Positions 7,098 to 12,910 of a stretch of 12,910 nucleotides of DNA are shown here, piece by piece (positions within the stretch are counted from its first letter, which is position 1; every line of letters starts with the position of its first letter). Location: positions 1-12,910 of the forward strand of contig DDIS01000033.1 of NCBI GenBank assembly GCA_002338615.1, in the 5' to 3' direction. The position numbers and the translations under genes are program-made. Source of the stretch: Proteobacteria bacterium UBA1844 (GTDB lineage Bacteria > Pseudomonadota > Gammaproteobacteria > Steroidobacterales > Woeseiaceae). The notes under the pieces are model-generated. The model saw only the letters and a list, made by a program, of their open reading frames with translations. It was not told the DNA's origin and ran no database searches.

Positions 7098-7505
7098 TCA
7101 ATATTTGCCAATTAAAAGGTGAATCGGCCCCAAAGGATCGTGTGTCCTTGCGATGCTGAACATGGCTGCGAACACGAACAGGGCAAGGATGAAGAAAATC
7201 AACCGTGTTCGCGCAGTCCGGCCACGCTTCAGCGCCATAGTTCCAAGCACCACGTACACGAGAAGCAGTAACAACTTTGCCGTTAGCCAGCCATTGGCAT
7301 AGAGGGCGGTCGGCAGGATCACCAACAATAGAATTGCGGCGGCGAGTAATACCGTATCAATGGTGTAACTCAGGTAGCGCACCGGCGCCGCCATAGCCAA
7401 CGCAACACCACGCTGTACCAGCAAGCCACGCACCAGGAACAGGGAACCGCTGACGATGACCGCGCCAACATGCAACATTTTGATCTGCGCGTAATATTCA
7501 ATCAT
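7098..7505 (-). CDS. SirB2 family integral membrane protein
   Basis: The 135-residue product fits SirB2-family length and pattern: an N-terminal YYAQIKMLHVGAVIVSGSLF helix with H12, an internal RYLSYTIDTVLLAAAILLL segment with a conserved Asp, and the C-terminal hydrophobic FFILALFVFAAMF followed by a short polar tail. Four membrane helices are expected. The family is named after a Salmonella locus said to affect invasion gene expression, but its biochemical role is not settled; pairing with NnrS is common enough to suggest a link to haem, copper or NO biology. The ATG at 7505 has no clear ribosome binding site. It is the first gene of a two-gene operon, with zero spacing to nnrS. Confidence 0.88.
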   Translation of the reverse strand: MIEYYAQIKMLHVGAVIVSGSLFLVRGLLVQRGVALAMAAPVRYLSYTIDTVLLAAAILLLVILPTALYANGWLTAKLLLLLVYVVLGTMALKRGRTARTRLIFFILALFVFAAMFSIARTHDPLGPIHLLIGKY

Positions 7506-7526
7506 GTGAATTGGATGGGACAGGCA

Positions 7527-7541
7527 GGCCCTGGTCGGGCC
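7527..7541. other. Short GC hairpin in the divergent sirB2/acylase gap
   Basis: GGCCC (7527-7531) and GGGCC (7537-7541) pair around TGGTC. It lies 22 bases upstream of the sirB2 ATG inside a 196-base divergent gap. The gap also holds a TATAGA hexamer at 7658-7663, a possible -10 for the acylase gene, but without a properly spaced -35. The dyad is short enough to be chance. Confidence 0.2.
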
Positions 7542-7701
7542 ATCAATTTTCGATAGGATTCCAAAGAAGCAGGATAAACCATGTCATGATGATTCCGCCA
7601 ATTCGGACTGACCGCTTGCCGCCGTTGCAACGCAGCTACTGTCAAGCGCTGCGAGCCTATAGAATGGCCGGATCCCGGGACCAGAAAAGCGAACCTGATT
7701 C

Positions 7702-10443
7702 ATGACAGTAATCTATCGAATCGAACGATACTTGCTCCTCGCAGCACTGTTTATCCTCGCCGCGTGCGGACCAACTGGCACGCAATCGACAGACGGTGAA
7801 TTGCAGCGACTCACCCAGCGTGCGGAGAAGGTCACGATCATTCGCGACGACTTTGGCGTCCCGCATATTTACGGCAAGTCCGACGCAGACGCAGTATTCG
7901 GTCTCATGTACGCGCAGGCTGAGGACGATTTTCCGCGCGTGGAGCGCAACTACGTCTGGGCGATCGGGCGTCTCGCCGAAGTCGAGGGCGAGTCGGCGAT
8001 ATTCAGCGACCTGCGTGCGCGCCTGTACATGAGCGAAGAAGAGGCAAAAGTCGCGTTCGAGTCCGCCCCGGACTGGCTCAAGGAGCTCTGCAATGCCTAC
8101 GCGGACGGTCTCAACTACTATCTTGCGAGCCACCCCGATGTAAAGCCGGCGCTATTGACGCACTTCGAGCCGTGGATGCCTATGTACTTTTTCGAAGGTT
8201 CCATCGGTGGCGATATCGAACAGATTCCGTTGCCCGGTATCGAAGCGTTTTATGGCAAGGGGCAGGGGATCGAGACGGTAGCGGCGGTGGCGCCGTTATG
8301 GCATGAGCCCGCGGGCTCGAATGGCATCGCGATCTCGGGACGGCATACTCGTTCGGGCAACGCCATGTTGCTCATCAATCCGCATACCTCGTTCTATTTC
8401 CGGCCCGAGGTGCACGTGGTCAGCGAAGAGGGTCTGAATGCATACGGTGCCGTGACCTGGGGCCAGTTTTTCGTGTACCAGGGCTTCAACGAACACACTG
8501 GCTGGATGCACACGTCGACCTATGTCGATTTCATGGATGAGTTCGTCGAGGAAACCAGTACCCGCGACGGCAAATTGATGTATCGCTACGGCGACGAATG
8601 GCGTCCCGTCAACGTCGACGAGGTGAATCTGAAATACCGCGATGGCGACTCCGTCAAGGAACGGCACTTTCCCGTCTACCGCACCCACCATGGGCCGGTC
8701 ACGCACATGCAGGACGAAAAATGGGTAGTCACACGTATCAACTGGGACCCGGTCAACGCTTTACGGCAGTCCTTTATAAGAACAAAGCAGCACAGCTACG
8801 ACGATTTTTTGCAAATGATGGAAATTCGTACGAACTCATCGAACAACACTGTGTATGCAGATTCGGGCGGCAATATTGCTTACTTTCACGGCAATTTCAT
8901 TCCACGACGTGATACCCGTTTCGACTATTCGAAGCCTGTCGATGGCAGCAACCCGGCAACGGACTGGAACGGGTTGCATACAGTCAGTGAAAGCATCACC
9001 TTGCTGAATCCGAACAACGGCTGGATCCAGAACTGCAACTCAACACCATTCACAGCCGCGGGGGCTTTCAGTCCTGTCCCCGAGAACTATCCGGTATATA
9101 TGGCGCCCGACGACGAAAACTTCCGCGCGGTGCATGCCGTGGGTGTGCTCACCGGAATTGCGGACGTGACGCTCGACTCACTGATCGAAACCGCGTACGA
9201 CGCGTACTTGCCTGGTTTCGAAAAGCTCATTCCAGGCTTGATCACAGCGTTCGATCAATCGAGTGCTCAGCACGCCGAGCTGCAGCCGGCGATTGAAATT
9301 CTCAGAAACTGGGATCTGCGTACTGCAGCCGATTCGGTCGCGATGACGCTGGCGCACTTTTATGCAACGCGCTACGTCGAGGAGAGCGGCAATGCAGCCG
9401 GACTCAGCGAGATGGAGCTGGTGAACTACCTGGGTACTGATTCACCACCCAAGGAGCGGCTGCAGGTTTTCGCCGCAACGATCAAGCAACTCGAAAGCGA
9501 TTTCGGTACCTGGTCTCTGCCCTGGGGCGAGGTCAATCGCTTCCAGCGCCTGTCGGGCGCTATCGATGCAACTCACGACGACAATGCGCCGAGCCTGCCT
9601 GTCGGCATGGCCTCAGGCAATTGGGGTGCGCTTGCGGCATTTGGCGCGAAGACCTACCCGGGTACCAAAAAGATCTACGGCTATCGCGGCAACAGTTTCG
9701 TTGCCGTGGTCGAGTTTGGTGAGAAAGTGCGGGCGAAATCGCTGCTTGCCGGTGGCCAAAGCGGCCACCCCGCGTCGATTCATTTCGATGACCAGGCGGA
9801 ACGCTATGTCGATCACCAGTTCAAGGATGTAGCTTTTTATCGCGATGACGTCGAGGCGCGCGCAACGAGCCGCTACCACCCTGGCGAGCGTCAGGAAGGA
9901 CTCGTGCGCGTGGCGCTCGAGACGACGGCAGGGACAATCGAAGTCGAAGTCGACCAGGATCGCGCGCCGGCATCGGCTGGCAGTTTCCTTAACTACGTAG
10001 ATTCCGGAATGTATGAGGGAGCTGCGTTCTATCGCAGCGTGCGGCCGGACAACGACCGTGGCGCGCCCGTTATTTCGGTTGTCCAGGGTGGCGTGATGGC
10101 GGACGAACCGGAGGTGCCGGGCGTGGTACACGAATCCACAAAGTTGACGGGCATTCGGCACACCGACGGCGTAATTTCACTGGCTCGTGGGGAACCGGGT
10201 ACCGGCAGCGGCGCTGCGTTTTTCATCTGTGTCGGCGACCAGCCCGGGCTCGATTTCGGCGCATTGCGCAATCCTGATGGCCTGGGATTCGCGGCGTTCG
10301 GGCACGTGGTGCGTGGTATGGATGTGGTGCGCGAGATTCACACGCGTGAAGCCCATGGCGCGAGTGATTCCGAATACACCGACGGCCAGATCCTGACCGA
10401 GCCTGTCACCATAACGTCCGCGCGGCGGCTGGCACCGGACTAG
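7702..10443 (+). CDS. Lipoprotein fusion: penicillin/AHL-acylase-type Ntn hydrolase plus C-terminal cyclophilin prolyl isomerase
   Basis: The 913-residue protein starts with a lipoprotein signal (LFILAAC, lipid-bearing C22, followed by Gly, consistent with the outer membrane). Residues about 43-730 form a complete S45 acylase. RDDFGVPHIYGKSDADAVFGLMYAQ is followed by the autoprocessing site AGSNGIAISG with predicted nucleophile S206. N382 in NNTVYAD then GGNIAY, WGEVNRFQRL (608-617) and GGQSGHP (684-690) mark the C-terminal core. After the normal acylase ending (YHPGER) a linker of about 4 residues leads into a full cyclophilin domain (733-913): GTIEVEV, FYR (776-778), VVQGG (Q795), AAFFI (838-842) and AAFGHVVRGMDVV. 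The cyclophilin Arg, first Gln and core Phe are kept, but the second Gln (in SQFFI) is Ala839, and the positions of CypA Trp121 and His126 differ. In-frame TGA just before the ATG fixes the start; the ribosome site is weak. Substrate is unknown: acyl-homoserine lactones, beta-lactams or acyl peptides are family options. Confidence 0.9.
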   Translation: MTVIYRIERYLLLAALFILAACGPTGTQSTDGELQRLTQRAEKVTIIRDDFGVPHIYGKSDADAVFGLMYAQAEDDFPRVERNYVWAIGRLAEVEGESAIFSDLRARLYMSEEEAKVAFESAPDWLKELCNAYADGLNYYLASHPDVKPALLTHFEPWMPMYFFEGSIGGDIEQIPLPGIEAFYGKGQGIETVAAVAPLWHEPAGSNGIAISGRHTRSGNAMLLINPHTSFYFRPEVHVVSEEGLNAYGAVTWGQFFVYQGFNEHTGWMHTSTYVDFMDEFVEETSTRDGKLMYRYGDEWRPVNVDEVNLKYRDGDSVKERHFPVYRTHHGPVTHMQDEKWVVTRINWDPVNALRQSFIRTKQHSYDDFLQMMEIRTNSSNNTVYADSGGNIAYFHGNFIPRRDTRFDYSKPVDGSNPATDWNGLHTVSESITLLNPNNGWIQNCNSTPFTAAGAFSPVPENYPVYMAPDDENFRAVHAVGVLTGIADVTLDSLIETAYDAYLPGFEKLIPGLITAFDQSSAQHAELQPAIEILRNWDLRTAADSVAMTLAHFYATRYVEESGNAAGLSEMELVNYLGTDSPPKERLQVFAATIKQLESDFGTWSLPWGEVNRFQRLSGAIDATHDDNAPSLPVGMASGNWGALAAFGAKTYPGTKKIYGYRGNSFVAVVEFGEKVRAKSLLAGGQSGHPASIHFDDQAERYVDHQFKDVAFYRDDVEARATSRYHPGERQEGLVRVALETTAGTIEVEVDQDRAPASAGSFLNYVDSGMYEGAAFYRSVRPDNDRGAPVISVVQGGVMADEPEVPGVVHESTKLTGIRHTDGVISLARGEPGTGSGAAFFICVGDQPGLDFGALRNPDGLGFAAFGHVVRGMDVVREIHTREAHGASDSEYTDGQILTEPVTITSARRLAPD

Positions 10444-10472
10444 CCCGGGCCAGTCGCGCGGCCAGCACGTTG

Positions 10473-12083
10473 TCAGGCGACCCGGCTCTTGCCTGGCATT
10501 AACTGCGAACGCAGGTATTCCTCGTAGGTGCCGGAGTAGTCGATAATCCCTTGCGGCGTCATTTCGATGACTCGTGTAGCCAGTGACGAGACGAAATCGC
10601 GGTCATGGCTGATGAATATCAATGTGCCCGGATAATTCTCGAGCGCAAGGTTCAGGGCTTCGATGGACTCCATGTCAAGGTGGTTGGTGGGCTCATCCAT
10701 GACCAGCACGTTCGGCTTCTGCAGGATCAGCTTGCCGAACATCAGGCGTCGCTGTTCGCCACCGGATACCACTTTGACCGATTTTTCGCTGTCGTCTTTC
10801 GAAAACAACATGCGGCCGAGTGTGGCACGCAATAGTTGTTCATCGGCACCCGGGGGTTGCCATTGCGTAATCCAGTCGAACAGGCTTATGTCCTCAGCGA
10901 ACTCCGCTGCGTTGTCCTGCGCGAAATAGCCGACTTTCGCATTCTCGGACCATTTGATCGTGCCGCTGTCCACCGCCAGCTTTTCCAGGAGGCAGCGAAT
11001 CAACGTGGTTTTGCCGATGCCATTCTGACCGAGAATTGCCACTCGCGAGCCAGCTTCGATGCTCAAGCTCAGGTTTTCGAACAACAGGCCATCTTCGAAG
11101 CCCTTGCTGATGCCGCTGGCTTCAACCGCGAAGCGCCTGAGCGCCTTGTCTTGCTCGAAACGGATGAACGGACTGACGCGGCTGGATGGTTCTATCTTCA
11201 CAAGCTCGATTTTTTCGAGCTGCCGGGCGCGCGATGTCGCCTGGCGTGCTTTCGAGGCGTTCGCCGAGAAGCGGCTGACGAAGCTTTGCAGTTCAGCCAT
11301 TTTTACTTTCTTTTTCGCATTCTCGGCATGCACACGCTCGCGTGCCTGGGTGGCCGCCGTCATGTATTCGTCGTAGTTGCCCGGAAACACCTGCAACTTG
11401 CCATAGTCGAGATCTGCCATGTGCGTGCAGACGCTGTTCAGGAAGTGACGATCGTGCGAGATAATCACCATCGTGGACCGGCTCGTATCAAGAAATTCTT
11501 CGAGCCAGCGAATGGCGTTGATGTCGAGATTGTTGGTCGGCTCATCGAGCAACAACACCTCCGGGTCGGAAAATAAGGCCTGCGCGAGCAACACCCGCAG
11601 TTTCCAGCCAGGCGCGATTTCACTCATCGGGCCTTCGTGTTGCTCGACGGGAATGCCAATACCCTCGAGCATTTCTCCCGCGCGCGATTCGGCGGAATAG
11701 CCGTCCATCTCCGCAAACTCGACTTCGAGATCGGCGACACGCATGCCCTCTTCATCACTCATTTCGGGTAGCGCGTAGATACGGTTACGTTCCTGCATCA
11801 CTTGCCAGAGTCGGTCGTAACCCATGATGACGGCATCGAGTACGCGGTAGTCCTCGTAGGCAAACTGGTCCTGTGAGAGCTGGCCGATACGCACATTGGG
11901 GTCTGTCGATACATTGCCCACAGTCGGCTCGAGCTCGCCTGCCAGGATTTTCATCAGCGTTGACTTGCCGCTGCCGTTCGCGCCAATCAGGCCATAGCGG
12001 TTGCCGTTGCCGAAGGTAACGGAAATGTTTTCGAACAGGGGCTTGGCGCCGAACTGAATCGCGAGATTTGCTGTTGAGATCAC
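10473..12083 (-). CDS. ybiT: ABC-F family ATPase YbiT
   Basis: Started at the GTG at 12083, the product has 536 residues and opens [23 protein letters not shown], close to E. coli YbiT (530). It has two ATP-binding domains and no membrane segments. Domain 1 has Walker [10 protein letters not shown] (34-42) and Walker [12 protein letters not shown] (about 177-187). Its signature position reads SEIAPGWK rather than LSGGQ, as in E. coli YbiT. Domain 2 has Walker [10 protein letters not shown] (352-360), signature VSGGEQRR (439-446) and Walker [11 protein letters not shown] (about 461-470). The inter-domain linker (about 240-305) is highly charged, as in ABC-F factors that act on the ribosome and peptidyl-tRNA. 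The long open frame continues upstream to 12881, but that part is antisense to the lipoprotein gene and has no family match. The gene converges on the acylase gene with a 29-base gap. Confidence 0.95.
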   Translation of the reverse strand: MISTANLAIQFGAKPLFENISVTFGNGNRYGLIGANGSGKSTLMKILAGELEPTVGNVSTDPNVRIGQLSQDQFAYEDYRVLDAVIMGYDRLWQVMQERNRIYALPEMSDEEGMRVADLEVEFAEMDGYSAESRAGEMLEGIGIPVEQHEGPMSEIAPGWKLRVLLAQALFSDPEVLLLDEPTNNLDINAIRWLEEFLDTSRSTMVIISHDRHFLNSVCTHMADLDYGKLQVFPGNYDEYMTAATQARERVHAENAKKKVKMAELQSFVSRFSANASKARQATSRARQLEKIELVKIEPSSRVSPFIRFEQDKALRRFAVEASGISKGFEDGLLFENLSLSIEAGSRVAILGQNGIGKTTLIRCLLEKLAVDSGTIKWSENAKVGYFAQDNAAEFAEDISLFDWITQWQPPGADEQLLRATLGRMLFSKDDSEKSVKVVSGGEQRRLMFGKLILQKPNVLVMDEPTNHLDMESIEALNLALENYPGTLIFISHDRDFVSSLATRVIEMTPQGIIDYSGTYEEYLRSQLMPGKSRVA

Positions 12084-12130
12084 TTGTAAGTACCGGGTAA
12101 GTCGGGTGAAGCAGCAAACCTGCTCGCCGG

Positions 12131-12149
12131 CTGAGTTGTTCGAACTCAG
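12131..12149 (-). promoter_or_regulatory. Hairpin in the ybiT leader
   Basis: CTGAGTT (12131-12137) and AACTCAG (12143-12149) form a perfect 7-bp stem with a 5-base loop (GTTCG on the plus strand). It sits in the roughly 110-base leader between the likely ybiT promoter and its GTG start, ending 48 bases before the start. No T-run follows. It could affect translation or mRNA stability; ABC-F resistance genes are often controlled by leader attenuation, but no leader peptide is visible here. Confidence 0.35.
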
Positions 12150-12198
12150 GACCGTGGAATGCGGGGGATCGGGGCCGGGCTGCTGCGTTGGCGCGCGG

Positions 12199-12228
12199 AT
12201 CATAGCAAAGTCGCAAGACAAGTGGAAA
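12199..12228 (-). promoter_or_regulatory. Putative sigma-70 promoter for ybiT
   Basis: On the minus strand TTTCCA (12228-12223) and TATGAT (12204-12199) are separated by 18 bases, followed by a GC-rich CCGCGCG discriminator. The -10 is close to consensus and the -35 is weak. Transcription would begin near 12192, giving a leader of about 110 bases before the GTG at 12083. Confidence 0.45.
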
Positions 12229-12327
12229 CAGGCTCGTCTGCTGCAATATCTACATGTCACTTGAAAATATGCCTGCTTTTTCCCAGATACGACTCCGAGG
12301 GCCCGCCAACGGCCGTGTTGGAGTCGG

Positions 12328-12343
12328 TGGCACGAGTCTTGCT
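12328..12343 (+). promoter_or_regulatory. Sigma-54 (RpoN) promoter upstream of the DUF4398 lipoprotein gene
   Basis: TGGCACG-AGTC-TTGCT matches the sigma-54 consensus TGGCACG-N4-TTGCW at every defined position, with the GG (12329-12330) and GC (12341-12342) elements at correct spacing. Transcription would start near 12353-12355, giving a leader of about 115 bases before the ATG at 12469. An inverted repeat GACTCC (12291-12296) / GGAGTC (12320-12325) lies just upstream. Another, CAAGTG (12219-12224) / CACTTG (12258-12263), lies about 70-110 bases upstream, where an enhancer-binding protein would bind. These dyads are short and unproven. The region 12084-12468 holds only this promoter and the ybiT signals. 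Confidence 0.75.
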
Positions 12344-12468
12344 TGATACCTGTATGGGGCTGCGTTCCGTAGTACCAGGGGTCAGTAGTTGGCCAGCTTA
12401 TAGAGAAGCAGTTGATCGAGGTGCTTGCCTCGATGAACTCGCCATTTGGACAAGAAATTGGAGGACCT

Positions 12469-12840
12469 ATGAATACCAAAGTTATCGCACGATATTCAGC
12501 GCTGCTTGTGGCCGCGGCGACCGCAGCCGGATGTGCAAGTTCGACAGCACCCTCGGCACCCCAGATAGCACGGGCGCAAACCAGCATCGAACTCGCAGAA
12601 CAAAACGGTGCGCGCCAATACGCGACGCAATCACTCGATAACGCAAGGGCCAAACTGCAGAGCGCCGAAATGGCTGCCGAAAACGGCAAGGGTGAGCAAG
12701 CCATGCGCCTGGCCGAAGAGGCCGAAATCGAGGCTCGGCTGGCGGCAGCGCAATCGGAGTCGGCTGAAGCTGAAGCGTCCTTGCGCGAGATCCAGCGTGG
12801 CATTGACACCTTGCAGCAAGAAATCAACCGTAAACAATAG
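12469..12840 (+). CDS. DUF4398 family small lipoprotein
   Basis: Start chosen at ATG 12469, which has GGAGGA three bases upstream; a frame extending to 12412 has no ribosome site and would bury the signal peptide. The 123-residue product has a lipoprotein signal ([15 protein letters not shown], lipid-bearing C22, then Ala). The mature part begins [28 protein letters not shown] and is almost fully helical and rich in Ala, Glu and Gln. It resembles DUF4398 proteins: periplasmic helical lipoproteins of unknown role, often encoded beside OmpA-like proteins. The C-terminal half ([21 protein letters not shown]) is probably coiled coil. It follows a sigma-54 promoter and is closely followed by another exported-protein gene, probably as an operon. 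Confidence 0.82.
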   Translation: MNTKVIARYSALLVAAATAAGCASSTAPSAPQIARAQTSIELAEQNGARQYATQSLDNARAKLQSAEMAAENGKGEQAMRLAEEAEIEARLAAAQSESAEAEASLREIQRGIDTLQQEINRKQ

Positions 12841-12870
12841 ATGAAAAGCACGAACAATCGGGAGCGACCT

Positions 12871-12910
12871 ATGAAGATCAATTACAGAATGACGGCAGCC
12901 ACTGTGGCTG
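12871..12910 (+). CDS. Exported protein, N-terminal fragment cut by window edge (possibly OmpA family)
   Basis: The frame begins [13 protein letters not shown] and continues past the window end. It looks like the start of a signal peptide. A GGGAG site (12860-12864) precedes the ATG at 12871, and the bases before the start (GAGCGACCTATGAA) closely echo those before the DUF4398 gene (GAGGACCTATGAA). An in-frame ATG at 12841 directly abuts the upstream stop, but it lacks a ribosome site and would place polar residues before the signal peptide. DUF4398 genes are often followed by an OmpA-like peptidoglycan-binding protein gene, so that is the best guess; nothing in 13 residues proves it. Confidence 0.6.
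   Translation, partial: MKINYRMTAATVA

Noticed and set aside
7506..7701. FNR/NnrR-like box for the sirB2-nnrS operon
   Set aside because: TTGAT and ATCG-like half sites near 7543-7553 do not form the required TTGAT-N4-ATCAA arrangement.
9613..10161. 182-codon minus-strand frame inside the acylase-cyclophilin gene
   Set aside because: Composition is dominated by His and Arg, as expected of an antisense shadow of GC-rich coding sequence; the plus-strand frame has clear catalytic motifs.
10444..10472. Bidirectional terminator between the acylase and ybiT genes
   Set aside because: Only GGCC-type self-complementary tetramers are present; there is no long stem and no T-run on either strand.
10836..11576. 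246-codon plus-strand frame opposite ybiT
   Set aside because: It is the complement of the strongly conserved ABC-F coding region and shows no protein family features.
12412..12468. Earlier ATG for the DUF4398 lipoprotein
   Set aside because: It lacks a ribosome site and would place 19 residues ahead of a normal lipoprotein signal; the ATG at 12469 has GGAGGA.
12084..12881. Open frame extending the ybiT coding region upstream by 266 codons to 12881
   Set aside because: It runs antisense through the lipoprotein gene and the promoter region, has no family resemblance, and the ABC-F family N-terminus begins exactly at the GTG at 12083.

Overview
The window looks like ordinary chromosome from a gammaproteobacterium, probably a free-living or marine lineage. 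The main grounds are a YbiT-type ABC-F ATPase very close to the E. coli protein, an SirB2/NnrS pair, a DUF4398 lipoprotein, a membrane FlgO/TPR protein of a kind common in environmental Gammaproteobacteria, and strongly acidic exported proteins. This placement is inference from family resemblance, since there is no rRNA or marker gene here.

Layout from left to right. Bases 1-42 (minus) hold the first 14 codons of what looks like a REP-associated tyrosine transposase (RAYT), next to two copies of a TGCGTGGsTGTCC direct repeat at 131-173. A minus-strand block follows: a FlgO/TPR membrane protein (2422-3984), purU (1529-2380) and a Rieske non-haem iron oxygenase (190-1410). The Rieske/PurU pairing suggests oxidative N-demethylation of a methylated amine with recovery of the one-carbon units. 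A short divergent intergenic region (3985-4129), rich in dyad symmetry, separates this block from a possible small exported peptide (4130-4330). A DUF2061 membrane protein (4334-4606, minus) and an acidic, cysteine-patterned secreted protein (4842-5867, plus) come next.

A clean intrinsic terminator at 5875-5907 closes the two-gene minus operon sirB2-nnrS (7505 to 5916). Divergent from it, at 7702-10443, is the most striking gene: a 913-residue lipoprotein in which a complete penicillin/AHL-acylase-type Ntn hydrolase is fused to a complete cyclophilin-type prolyl isomerase. It converges on ybiT (10473-12083, minus).

The 385-base gap between ybiT and the next plus-strand gene carries a sigma-70-like promoter and leader hairpin for ybiT, and a full-consensus sigma-54 promoter (TGGCACG-N4-TTGCT, 12328-12343). 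The sigma-54 site points at a small DUF4398 lipoprotein (12469-12840) and a second exported protein whose start (12871) runs off the window. No tRNA, rRNA, CRISPR array or complete insertion sequence was seen. No complete multi-gene defence or biosynthetic system was recognised. The best candidates for something undescribed are the acylase-cyclophilin fusion, the symmetric six-cysteine domain of the secreted protein, and the mirrored promoter region at 4002-4087.
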